DNA of 64,000 bases. Source: an uncultured Bacteroidales bacterium (GTDB taxonomy: Bacteria > Bacteroidota > Bacteroidia > Bacteroidales > Paludibacteraceae). The stretch is from the NCBI GenBank assembly GCA_946411385.1, contig CAMKDV010000004.1, positions 62,001 to 126,000 on the forward strand. The letters run 5' to 3'. Position numbers and translations under genes: made by a program. The notes under the pieces are model-generated. The model saw nothing but the letters and a program-made list of their open reading frames with translations, did not search any database and had not been told where the DNA came from. Position 1 is the first letter of the stretch. Each line of letters opens with the position of its first letter. Below, piece by piece: positions 53,839-61,875 of this stretch.

Positions 53839-55989
53839 ATGAAAACAAAAAATTTGTTTGTTGCTCTCATTTTATCATTTCTGCTTCCTTTAACTGTAAG
53901 TGCAGGGGAATCAACGGATTCGTACTGTGTGGTAAGCGGATTAGCACTTGATGAAATACCTATTTCCGGGGTTACGGGTACAAGTGGTGCCAAATATTCC
54001 GGAAAAGTCGGATATGATGGTGAATATCCTTGTTTCGTGATGGACGAAACGTACGTCTACGCCACCACATCTTCGCCCGGTACTGCCAAAACGGTTTCAA
54101 TCACATGGGCTGATGATGATGAGTGGTATAATACGGAAGATGAGTCTACTATTTATGTTTACGGTAGTGCAAGTGCATTTGATGGCACTGAAACTAAAGG
54201 CGACTTGGATCTAGCGGGCGTAACACAAATCGGAAGCGTCACGTATGCCGGAGTATTTGGCACAAGTGCGGTTGACGTTAGTGCATATAGCTTCGAATAT
54301 ATCGCCATCGTGGGCGGTGCTACGCAAGCAGGTGTTCAATGCGTTAGCGTAACTTGGACAGTTCCCGATGTCGTTACATATACTTTGTCCTCGTCTATTT
54401 CAGGAAAAGGTAAAGTTACGTTCAGTCCGGCTTCTCCTGTGGCTGCGGGAACATCAGTAAAAGTTTTGTTTAAAGGTAGCAAGACCGAACTTCATTCATA
54501 TACCATTAAGAATGGCGCAAGTGTGATTGAGGCGGCTGACCTTGATGAGGATGAATATACAACAAGTTATGCTACTACATTTACTATGCCCGCCGGTAAC
54601 GTTAATGTTACTGCTACATTTGAGGCGGTTCCTTCGCCGGCTCGTGTAGCAAACCCGATTTCCGTTAATGGCTCTCCTTCCACCTACGCAACAACTATAG
54701 AATCCGGATCAGAAGAAGGCCTCACAATTGCTACCACATATAATGCCGGCACATCGCCCGCATATAATAGAACACTAAAGAGTGTTGAGTCACTGAATAC
54801 AAATATTGTTCAGGTAGTAGGAAATACATTCAACCCATCTACCGGCGAAGGAACGTTGACTTTGCTCGGAAAAGCTACTGGATCTACATCTGTCTTGATT
54901 ACAACATATCAAACCAACGGAACATTGACCTCTAGCCGAACTATCAATGTAACTGTTACCTCTCGCAACGTGGCACTTGTTACCGAATTGAACGACAAGT
55001 ATTATGCAGTAACTAATTCGCCAAGCGGAGCAGTTGTAACTGCTATTGAATTATTGAAACAAGGAGGAACTTACTACTACAAATCAGCAGGCGACCTCAG
55101 CGACATTTCTTGGAAAGCAGAGAATACAGCAGATGGGTATTATATCCGTAATAGTTCCGATGAGTACCTAAAAGTTGCTGGTACTAACATGTCCCTCTCC
55201 GCTTCTGCGTACGAATGGTACAAGAATGCAGGTGATGCTTTCGTAACCGGATATACGACGGGTATGTGCTATGATGAGGGCTTCTCCGGTTTCACCATCA
55301 ATAGTCAGAACGACTACATATCCACACCTACGCTATCCGCTTGCGTTCACGAAATACCTCTCTCGAGTTTGGCTTTGGCAACTGAATATACTCGCAGCTT
55401 GACGAGTGGCAATTATGCTACCATGTGCTTACCTTATCCGGTAAGCCGGAGCGAGACGTTCTTTAGCGGTGTGGATGTATTCAACATAACCGGCGTATTC
55501 AAAACCGGAGAAACAATTACAGGTATCGAACTCGCCGAAGAGGAAGATGCACTTGTAGCCGGCAAACCGTATATCATCCAAGCCACAGCATCTTCGATGA
55601 GTGCCTGGTTTGGAGTAGAAACAGTTCTTGCACCGGTTTCCGCTACCGGCTTGGTAGGCAACCTCAATAGCACTCCTGTTGAAGTTCCCGTTGGATGCTA
55701 TGGTCTGGCCAGCAACCAACTCCGCAAAGTAGTATACGCCGGAACAGCAACAACCAAACAATACAGGGCGTATATCAATCTTGATGGCGTACCTGAGGTA
55801 GGAGGTGCTAGTGCTCCCGGACGTCGAGTGCTTTACGCAGAGAACGTTGGAACATCGCTGGAAGATTTCCTTGAGAATGCTACTGAGATCAACTGGAACG
55901 AGCCTGTATACAATATGCTCGGTCAACGCGTTGGCAAAGGAACAACAGGCGTATTGATTCAGCATGGACAGAAATTCCTTGTAAAATAA
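53839..55989 (+). CDS. Large secreted protein with Bacteroidales C-terminal tail
   Basis: 716 residues. The signal peptide is MKTKNLFVALILSFLLPLTVSAGE. Residues about 30-185 form a beta-rich domain; next comes a segment like the InlB B-repeat/TIG class (YTLSSSISGKGKVTFSPASPVAAGTSVKVLFKG, FTMPAGNVNVTATFEAVP). Further parts include a Ig-like stretch (VVGNTFNPSTGEGTLTLLGKATGSTSVLITTYQ) and the block YATMCLPYPVSRSETFFSGVDVFNITGV typical of large Bacteroidales secreted proteins. The end NEPVYNMLGQRVGKGTTGVLIQHGQKFLVK is a frequent C-terminal tail in this order and may be a sorting signal. A 62-residue peptide gene starts 27 bp later and a PqqD-like gene follows, so the three form one likely transcript. 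No catalytic motif is recognised. Confidence 0.8.
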   Translation: MKTKNLFVALILSFLLPLTVSAGESTDSYCVVSGLALDEIPISGVTGTSGAKYSGKVGYDGEYPCFVMDETYVYATTSSPGTAKTVSITWADDDEWYNTEDESTIYVYGSASAFDGTETKGDLDLAGVTQIGSVTYAGVFGTSAVDVSAYSFEYIAIVGGATQAGVQCVSVTWTVPDVVTYTLSSSISGKGKVTFSPASPVAAGTSVKVLFKGSKTELHSYTIKNGASVIEAADLDEDEYTTSYATTFTMPAGNVNVTATFEAVPSPARVANPISVNGSPSTYATTIESGSEEGLTIATTYNAGTSPAYNRTLKSVESLNTNIVQVVGNTFNPSTGEGTLTLLGKATGSTSVLITTYQTNGTLTSSRTINVTVTSRNVALVTELNDKYYAVTNSPSGAVVTAIELLKQGGTYYYKSAGDLSDISWKAENTADGYYIRNSSDEYLKVAGTNMSLSASAYEWYKNAGDAFVTGYTTGMCYDEGFSGFTINSQNDYISTPTLSACVHEIPLSSLALATEYTRSLTSGNYATMCLPYPVSRSETFFSGVDVFNITGVFKTGETITGIELAEEEDALVAGKPYIIQATASSMSAWFGVETVLAPVSATGLVGNLNSTPVEVPVGCYGLASNQLRKVVYAGTATTKQYRAYINLDGVPEVGGASAPGRRVLYAENVGTSLEDFLENATEINWNEPVYNMLGQRVGKGTTGVLIQHGQKFLVK

Positions 55990-56016
55990 TAACGAAATAT
56001 AGAAAGGTATAATAAT

Positions 56017-56205
56017 ATGAAAAAATTTATTGCACCGGAAGTAAAAGTAGTGCGCTACGATTCCAGCATATTGTGCGGCAGTATCGGTATGGGTAGCGAT
56101 ATTGGCGAAGGGGAATCTGTTGAATTCGATGCCCCCGGACGTCGTCGCGGAATCTTTGAGGATAGCAACAACGATGCTACTGAGAAGACCAACCGTCTGA
56201 AATAA
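56017..56205 (+). CDS. 62-residue peptide, candidate RiPP precursor
   Basis: Starts MKKFIAPEVKVVRYDSSILCGS, continues with a glycine/serine-rich acidic stretch (IGMGSDIGEGESVEF), then DAPGRRRGIFEDSNND and a basic end. There is one cysteine (Cys20), no signal peptide and no membrane helix. Small proteins opening with K-K-x-I/Y-x-x-P-x-x-x-V are frequent in Bacteroidales and have no assigned role, as far as I know. The strand-like EVKVVRY could add to the beta-sheet of a PqqD-type recognition domain, and such a protein is encoded 12 bp downstream. No radical-SAM enzyme, protease or exporter lies nearby. The gene is real by position and codon pattern; the RiPP reading is inference. Confidence 0.7.
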   Translation: MKKFIAPEVKVVRYDSSILCGSIGMGSDIGEGESVEFDAPGRRRGIFEDSNNDATEKTNRLK

Positions 56206-56217
56206 ACGGCACGCACA

Positions 56218-56532
56218 ATGCGACTGCTTTACACGTTCCGCTTCAAGCGTATAGGCGACACGTGGCTCGCTGACGCTGTCGGACAAAATGCCCACCTCTT
56301 TCAAGGAATACTCCAATTGAACGAGGTGGGGCATTTTATTGTCTCCGAACTTAAGAACATGACGGAAGAAACATCCGTTACGAGTACGGAACAAGCGGAA
56401 CTAACAGAAAAAGATATTGTCCTCGAACTGACAAAACGACTTACAAACGAATATGCGGTGGACGATGCCACCGCACAATCTGCCGTTCAGCAAGTTTTAA
56501 ACTATCTCAAAGCCGAACAGGTACTCGGCTGA
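56218..56532 (+). CDS. PqqD-like RiPP recognition element protein
   Basis: 104 residues. FKRIGDTWLADAVGQNAHLFQGILQLNEVGHFIVSELKN and ELTKRLTNEYAVDDATAQSAVQQVLNYLKAEQVLG follow the PqqD pattern: a beta-hairpin start, the LNExG turn, then a helix ending in a winged fold. An acidic and T/E-rich insert (MTEETSVTSTEQAELTEKD) sits between the two parts. PqqD-type proteins bind the leader of a precursor peptide and present it to a modifying enzyme. It lies 12 bp after the small-peptide gene and abuts argS tail-to-tail without any spacer. No partner enzyme is seen in the window. Confidence 0.75.
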   Translation: MRLLYTFRFKRIGDTWLADAVGQNAHLFQGILQLNEVGHFIVSELKNMTEETSVTSTEQAELTEKDIVLELTKRLTNEYAVDDATAQSAVQQVLNYLKAEQVLG

Positions 56533-58356
56533 TTACATCCTCTCGGGCATCTCTATTCCGAGCAAGCCCATTGAATGTTTCAGCACTTTTGCAACCTCAG
56601 CGCTCAATAGCAGTCTGAGGTTTTTCTTTTGCTCGTCAGGCTCGTTCAAGATGGAATAGTCGTGATAGAACGAGTTGAAGTCCTGTGCCAACGCGTATGC
56701 ATAATTGCACAGCACTGCCGGGCTGAACTCGTCACCTGCCTGCTTTACCACCGCCGGATAGTCCGTCAGTCGTTGGATAAGCGTTACCTCTTTATCGTTG
56801 AGCGGCTGATTGCCGATTGCTGATTGCTGATTGTTGATAGCTGCTTTCCTCAGCACACTCTGTATACGCGCGTATGTATATTGTATAAAGGGACCTGTGT
56901 TGCCGTTGAAATCAATACTCTCTTCCGGATTGAACAACATATTCTTTCTCGGGTCAACTTTCAGAATGAAATATTTCAATGCCCCCAATCCTACCTTGCG
57001 AGCAATCTCATTCGCATCGGCTTCTGTGATGTCGGGCAGAGTATTCACTTTGTCTTTGCTGATATCTTTGGCATCTTGTATCATCTGTGCCATCAGATCG
57101 TCTGCATCTACTACCGTTCCTTCCCTACTCTTCATCTTGCCGTTAGGCAGCTCCACCATTCCGTAAGAGAAATGCACCAACTCTTTGCCGAACGGGAAAC
57201 CCAGTTTGTCCAGTAGCAGCGACAGCACCTTGAAATGGTACTCCTGTTCGTTGCCTACCACATATACCATCTTATCTATCGGATAGTCCTGGTAGCGCAA
57301 TTTGGCTGTACCGATATCCTGGGTCATGTATACCGACGTACCGTCTGAACGCAGCAGCAGCTTCTCATCCAAGCCGTCGCCTGTCAGGTCAGCCCATACA
57401 GAGTTGTCTTCCCTGCGGTAGAACAACCCTTCTTTCAATCCGCGCTCTACTTCTTTCTTGCCTTCCAGATAGGTATTCGACTCATAGTATATCTTGTCGA
57501 ATGATACGCCCATCATCTTGTACGTCTCGTCAAAGCCGGCATAAACCCACTCGTTCATCCTTGCCCACAAGTCACGTACCTCTTTGTCGCCCTGCTCCCA
57601 TTTCAGCAGCATCGCTTGCGCCTCTTTCATCAGCGGAGCCTCGCGTTTGGCGTCATCTTCACCTAGTCCTTTTTCCACCAGTGCCTTCACCTCTTTGCGA
57701 TACTCTTGGTCAAAACGCACATAGTAATCGCCTATCAGATGGTCACCTTTCTTGCCGGACGATTCAGGCGTCTCGCCATTGCCGAACTTAAGCCATGCGA
57801 GCATTGATTTGCATATATGGATACCACGGTCGTTCACGATGTTCGTCTTCACCACGTTCCATCCGTTGGCTTCCTGGATGCGAGCAATGCTCGAACCGAG
57901 CAAGTTGTTACGCACATGACCGAGGTGCAGCGGTTTGTTAGTGTTCGGTGACGAATATTCTACCATCATCACAGGAGCCGTCCCGGATGTTCTCTCGTTG
58001 GAGCGATTGTAGTTAGCCCCACAGCCATAATTTGGAGTGGCAGCAATGTTCTCCAACTGCTCTATCCAGAACGATGGCGCGATGCACATGTTCAGGAAGC
58101 CTTGCACGGCATTGAACTTCTCTATCACCGGCTCGCCTACTATCGCAGCATCTGCCATGGCATTGCCTATCTCTTCTGCCACCTGTGCCGGCGCCTTGCG
58201 GGCAAGCTTCACGAACGGGAACACCACCAGTGTGATATTGCCTTCAAACTCCGGACGCGTCTTCTGCAGTTGTATCTGTTTGTCATCTGCCTCTATGCCA
58301 TACAGCGCTTTCACCGCCACCTGGGCATGTCGCTTGAGTGTTTCTTCTAGTGTCAT
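56533..58356 (-). CDS. argS: Arginyl-tRNA synthetase
   Basis: Class I synthetase charging tRNA-Arg. 607 residues. There is an N-terminal Add-1-like domain and a HIGH-type signature in VEYSSPNTNKPLHLGHVRNNLLG. The KMSK loop is replaced by GKMKSREG, as is usual in ArgRS, and the DALR anticodon-binding domain ends with LKHSMGLLGIEMPERM. Residues about 506-519 (AINNQQSAIGNQPL) are encoded by a 35-bp array of 7-bp units at the border of the catalytic and anticodon domains; the frame is preserved. It is convergent with the PqqD-like gene, with stop codons adjacent. Confidence 0.96.
   Translation of the reverse strand: MTLEETLKRHAQVAVKALYGIEADDKQIQLQKTRPEFEGNITLVVFPFVKLARKAPAQVAEEIGNAMADAAIVGEPVIEKFNAVQGFLNMCIAPSFWIEQLENIAATPNYGCGANYNRSNERTSGTAPVMMVEYSSPNTNKPLHLGHVRNNLLGSSIARIQEANGWNVVKTNIVNDRGIHICKSMLAWLKFGNGETPESSGKKGDHLIGDYYVRFDQEYRKEVKALVEKGLGEDDAKREAPLMKEAQAMLLKWEQGDKEVRDLWARMNEWVYAGFDETYKMMGVSFDKIYYESNTYLEGKKEVERGLKEGLFYRREDNSVWADLTGDGLDEKLLLRSDGTSVYMTQDIGTAKLRYQDYPIDKMVYVVGNEQEYHFKVLSLLLDKLGFPFGKELVHFSYGMVELPNGKMKSREGTVVDADDLMAQMIQDAKDISKDKVNTLPDITEADANEIARKVGLGALKYFILKVDPRKNMLFNPEESIDFNGNTGPFIQYTYARIQSVLRKAAINNQQSAIGNQPLNDKEVTLIQRLTDYPAVVKQAGDEFSPAVLCNYAYALAQDFNSFYHDYSILNEPDEQKKNLRLLLSAEVAKVLKHSMGLLGIEMPERM
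56808..56842. repeat. 7-bp tandem array inside argS
   Basis: Five contiguous 7-bp units on the + strand: gattgcc, gattgct, gattgct, gattgtt, gatagct. The coding strand gives a Q/N-rich loop (INNQQSAIGNQ). Confidence 0.78.
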
Positions 58357-58373
58357 ATTTTTGTATTTGTTAT

Positions 58374-58393
58374 GACAACCAAGATTGGCTGTC
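58374..58393. repeat. Imperfect palindrome in the argS-aminopeptidase gap
   Basis: GACAACCAA (58374-58382) and TTGGCTGTC (58385-58393) pair with one mismatch. It belongs with the palindromes at 27103-27122 and 28595-28614. Confidence 0.5.
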
Positions 58394-58395
58394 TT

Positions 58396-60222
58396 CTATA
58401 TTTTCTTACATTTGTTCTTGAGCCATTCTGTCTCCTCGGCATTAAGCAGCGGACTGACGCGCCGGAACACTTCTTGATGGTAATCGTTGATCCACTGGCG
58501 TTCCTGATCGGTTAACAACTCGTAATCGATGAGCATCGTATCGTAGGGGAACAATGTGAGCGTTTCCCAAGTCAGCCATTCATCTTCAGTGGTTGCCTGC
58601 TCGGTGCTGTCTACAGGAATGACTGCCACGAGGTTCTCCGTGCGTATACCCCACTTGCCTGTGCGGTATATTCCCGGCTCGTCCGAACATATCTGTCCCG
58701 CCTCCAATACCGTCGGGTTCATGTCCGTACGAATGTTCTGCGGTCCTTCGTGACAACTGAGGAAGTGCCCCACTCCATGACCTGTACCATGACCGTAAGT
58801 GATACCTGCCTGCCACATATACTGTTTTGCCAGCGCATCAATCTGATTGCCTCGTGTACCTCGCGGCCAGCGTATATGTCCGAGCATCAGATGTCCCTTC
58901 AGCACATAAGTATAGTCGCGTTTGGCTTGCTCGGGTATATCACCGCCCAGCCACACCGTACGCGTGATATCCGTCGTGCCGTCCAGGTATTGTCCTCCGC
59001 TATCCAACAGCAGCATATCTTTCGGATAAACAACTGCTGCAGAGTCTTGAGTAGCAGCATAGTGCACGATAGCGCCATTGCCTCTGTAGCCGGCTATCGT
59101 ACCGAAACTCTCCTCCACGAAGTTCTTTCCCATCAAGCGGAAATGGTGCAGTTGCTCCATCAGATTCCATTCGGTCACCTTGCCGTCGACCATCATCTTG
59201 CGTGTCTCGCTGCTCTCCAGCCAACGGAAGAAACGAGTCAGCGCTACGGCATCTTGCTCCATAGCGCGACGCACACCGGCCAGTTCCGTTTCGTTCTTGT
59301 GCGATTTGGCCACCAGGATAGGCGACTGGCCGTTCACTTTCTTTACTCCTTCGCCTAAGGCCTCATAGAGTGCTTCGTTCACTTTTGCACCATCATAAAG
59401 TACAGTGCCATTCAGTTCGCCAAGCTTGGCGAACACCTCCTCATAACTGCGCACCTCTATGCCTTCTTTCTGCAGATAAGCTGCAGCATCGGCATCCACT
59501 TTCTCCGGCAATACGAACAAGGTACAATTGTCTTGCTCCAGCACCAGATAACTGATGACCACAGGATTGAACTCCACATCCTTGCCACGGATGTTCAGCA
59601 GCCAGGCTATCTCGTCCAGCGCGCTTACAACCATCGCATCGGCATGTTTGTCTTGCATCTTTTCGCGTATACGCTGCAGTTTGCTTTGCACGCTCTCACC
59701 GGCATATTTCTGCTCATACACAAACAGCGGTGCAGTAGGTATCTCCGGACGCCCTTCTGTCCACAACGGACGAATCAAATCTACCGATTTCAGGCTTATG
59801 CCTGCTTCTTGCAGTTGTTCTTTGAGTTTCTTGTAGCCGTTAGCGCTCCACATCTCGGGATTGACGCCTACGCAATAGGTATCAGCCACGCTTGGCTGAC
59901 CAGCTCTACCAGCCTCTTGCACCAGCCATTCCTCAATCTTCGGACAGTCGATATCCGACTCACGCATCAGGCTCACCGTTGTACCTTCCAGTTGGATACC
60001 GGCTTGCAGGTAATAGCGGCTGTCTGTCCATAACAGCGCCTTGTCAAGTGTCACTACGGCTGTGCCTGCCTCGCCTGTGAAAGACGTCAGCCAGCAGACT
60101 TCCGTCCAATGGCTTGCCATATATTCGGATGCATGTGGGTCGGTGCTCGGCACGATATATGCCGTCAACCCTTCTTGCTTCATCAATCCGCGCAAAGCGG
60201 TAAGTTTGTCTTGTACTGTCAT
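58396..60222 (-). CDS. Xaa-Pro aminopeptidase (aminopeptidase P, M24 family)
   Basis: 608 residues from ATG 60222 (MTVQDKLTALRGLMKQEGLTAYIVP). Two creatinase-like N-terminal domains precede the pita-bread catalytic domain, the eukaryote-like three-domain form. Metal ligands can be placed: Asp in LLLDSGGQYLDGTTDITRT (two aspartates), His in GHGTGHGVGHFLSCHEGP, and glutamates in CSDEPGIYRTGKWGIRTENLV. It removes N-terminal residues preceding proline, using Mn2+ or Co2+, in the cytoplasm. An extra short in-frame start upstream (MNGKATM) is not needed. Its promoter gives a leader of about 45 nt, and argS follows after 39 bp. Confidence 0.95.
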   Translation of the reverse strand: MTVQDKLTALRGLMKQEGLTAYIVPSTDPHASEYMASHWTEVCWLTSFTGEAGTAVVTLDKALLWTDSRYYLQAGIQLEGTTVSLMRESDIDCPKIEEWLVQEAGRAGQPSVADTYCVGVNPEMWSANGYKKLKEQLQEAGISLKSVDLIRPLWTEGRPEIPTAPLFVYEQKYAGESVQSKLQRIREKMQDKHADAMVVSALDEIAWLLNIRGKDVEFNPVVISYLVLEQDNCTLFVLPEKVDADAAAYLQKEGIEVRSYEEVFAKLGELNGTVLYDGAKVNEALYEALGEGVKKVNGQSPILVAKSHKNETELAGVRRAMEQDAVALTRFFRWLESSETRKMMVDGKVTEWNLMEQLHHFRLMGKNFVEESFGTIAGYRGNGAIVHYAATQDSAAVVYPKDMLLLDSGGQYLDGTTDITRTVWLGGDIPEQAKRDYTYVLKGHLMLGHIRWPRGTRGNQIDALAKQYMWQAGITYGHGTGHGVGHFLSCHEGPQNIRTDMNPTVLEAGQICSDEPGIYRTGKWGIRTENLVAVIPVDSTEQATTEDEWLTWETLTLFPYDTMLIDYELLTDQERQWINDYHQEVFRRVSPLLNAEETEWLKNKCKKI

Positions 60223-60271
60223 GGTCGCTTTTCCATTCAATGGTTATGTGGAGTTCCACGTTATCAGGCTA

Positions 60272-60303
60272 CAAAGATACAAAAAATATTTGACTTTTGC
60301 AAA
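60272..60303 (-). promoter_or_regulatory. Bacteroidota-type promoter of the aminopeptidase gene
   Basis: Minus-strand TTTG (60303-60300) and TATCTTTG (60279-60272) have a 20-bp spacer. Confidence 0.8.
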
Positions 60304-60380
60304 TTTCTTACAACGTAAACGAAACTTTTTGTCCTTTCAGAGAAAAATTATCGTATCCTATTTGCAAAAGAGCCAACAAA

Positions 60381-60412
60381 AGAGGATGTACCGGGCGAAT
60401 GGTACATCCTCT
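60381..60412 (-). terminator. Intrinsic terminator of efp
   Basis: AGAGGATGTACC (60381-60392) pairs perfectly with GGTACATCCTCT (60401-60412) around an 8-nt loop. On the minus strand a T-rich tract (TCTTTTGTT) follows, as expected for a terminator after the efp stop at 60458. Confidence 0.82.
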
Positions 60413-60457
60413 GTCTGCTTCGTTGGGCCGAAGTGATGCGTGTAACAGGCAGAACTG

Positions 60458-61021
60458 TTATTTCACGCGCTCGCAATAGCTGCCGTCACGGGTGTCAACA
60501 CGAACGATCTCGCCCTCGTTGATGAAGAGGGGCACGCGAATCTCGGCACCGGTCTCGAGTTTAGCCGGCTTGAGCGTGTTGGTAGCGGTATCGCCACGCA
60601 GACCGGGTTCGGTATAGGCGATGGCCAACTCAACCTTGGTGGGCAGTTCGGCGAAAAGAATAGTATCAGTAGAAGCGTCGGATACGACATCCACCGTGAA
60701 ACCTTCTTTCAAGAAGTCCACACCCGTAATCAGGTCATGAGCAATGGGCACTTGCTCGAAGGTCTCGTTGTTCATGAAGATATAATCCTCACCCTCTTTG
60801 TAGAGGAACTGGTACGGACGACGCTCTACGCGTACATCCTCAAGTTTCTCACCGATATTGAAGCGACGCTCCAACACGCGGCCGTCAACCACATCCTTGA
60901 ATTTTACACGCATAATGGTGTTTCCCTTGCCGGGCTTAACGTGCAAAAACTCGATAACGAAATACAAACGGCCGTCCATGCGGATGCAAACGCCGTTTTT
61001 GATGTCTTGAGAGTTAATCAT
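60458..61021 (-). CDS. efp: Translation elongation factor P
   Basis: EF-P relieves ribosome stalling at polyproline stretches, which is relevant here because a neighbour-encoded OmpA protein has a long Pro-Glu linker. 187 residues. The KOW-like N-domain holds HVKPGKGN, where Lys32 corresponds to the modified lysine of other EF-P proteins. Two OB domains follow: VERRPYQFLYKEGEDYIFMNNETFEQVPI and LPTKVELAIAYTEPGLRGDTATNTLKPAKLETGAEIRVPLFINEGEIVRVDTRDGSYCERV. No modification enzyme is adjacent. It has its own promoter and a strong terminator, so it is monocistronic. Confidence 0.97.
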   Translation of the reverse strand: MINSQDIKNGVCIRMDGRLYFVIEFLHVKPGKGNTIMRVKFKDVVDGRVLERRFNIGEKLEDVRVERRPYQFLYKEGEDYIFMNNETFEQVPIAHDLITGVDFLKEGFTVDVVSDASTDTILFAELPTKVELAIAYTEPGLRGDTATNTLKPAKLETGAEIRVPLFINEGEIVRVDTRDGSYCERVK

Positions 61022-61092
61022 AATGTCTTTTTCTATTTAATCATTTACCATTTACCAAATAATCATTCGGTATAATTCGCCGAAATCGCACA

Positions 61093-61124
61093 CAAAGATA
61101 CAAAAAAAATCCCATATTTGCAAA
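61093..61124 (-). promoter_or_regulatory. Bacteroidota-type promoter of efp
   Basis: Minus-strand TTTG (61124-61121) and TATCTTTG (61100-61093) have a 20-bp spacer. The leader is about 65 nt to ATG 61021 and contains a double atttacc repeat. Confidence 0.82.
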
Positions 61125-61159
61125 TTTTTGCAGAAAAAAAGCAGAAAAATCGTCGAACA

Positions 61160-61191
61160 CTTGCATTTATGCATTTTTTGTTGTATCTTTG
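61160..61191 (+). promoter_or_regulatory. Promoter of the marC-type gene
   Basis: A TTTG-like box (CTTG, 61160-61163) and TATCTTTG (61184-61191) have a 20-bp spacer. The leader to ATG 61235 is about 38 nt. Confidence 0.78.
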
Positions 61192-61234
61192 TAGTACTTT
61201 TTATAAAATTTTGATTTAATCTTCAAAATATACT

Positions 61235-61834
61235 ATGTGGGAAAGCATTGTTTCTATTTTTAGTTCGCTTAGTTTTGGTCAGATTGTAGCGGCCTCGTTC
61301 TTTCTTATCGCCATTATCGATCCTCTGGGTAACATCCCCGTTACGATCAACTTGGAGAAGCAGGGATTGAAGATAAACCCCTTGCAGGTGAGCGTCGTAT
61401 CGGCAATCATTTTGCTGATGTTTTTGTTGCTGGGCGAGGTCTTGATGCAGATGTTCGGCATCAAAATTGAATACTTCGCCGTAGCAGGTGGTTTCATCAT
61501 CTTCCTCATGGCGCTGGAGATGATTCTGGACATCACTATCTTCAAGGCTGATGTCGAAGGCAATGGCAACATCATTCCCTTGGCATTCCCGATGTATGCT
61601 GGGCCGGGTGCCTTCACAGCACTTATTGCCATGACAGCTGAGTACAGCGTACCTAATCTTGTAGTAGCGGTGTTCATTTGTATCATCATTCTCTTCGTGG
61701 TGCTGCTCGGCACACACTGGCTGATGAAGTACCTGGGCAAGAACACGCTATATGTAGTAAGGAAGTTCTTTGGAATCATCGTACTCGCAATCGCTTGTCA
61801 ACTCATGTTCGGCAATCTGGCGATCATATTCTAA
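61235..61834 (+). CDS. MarC-family integral membrane protein
   Basis: 199 residues with six hydrophobic segments. Family signatures: FFLIAIIDPLGNIPVTI near the N-terminus, FAVAGGFIIFLMALEMI in the middle, PLAFPMYAGPGAFTALIAM and the C-terminal GIIVLAIACQLMFGNL. MarC proteins are inner-membrane proteins of unclear transport role; despite the name, the link to antibiotic resistance is not established. It starts a plus-strand run with the lipoprotein and SlyD-like genes. Confidence 0.92.
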   Translation: MWESIVSIFSSLSFGQIVAASFFLIAIIDPLGNIPVTINLEKQGLKINPLQVSVVSAIILLMFLLLGEVLMQMFGIKIEYFAVAGGFIIFLMALEMILDITIFKADVEGNGNIIPLAFPMYAGPGAFTALIAMTAEYSVPNLVVAVFICIIILFVVLLGTHWLMKYLGKNTLYVVRKFFGIIVLAIACQLMFGNLAIIF

Positions 61835-61875
61835 CATTTCTAATTCCATCCTTAATAAGAAAATAAAAAGAAAAC

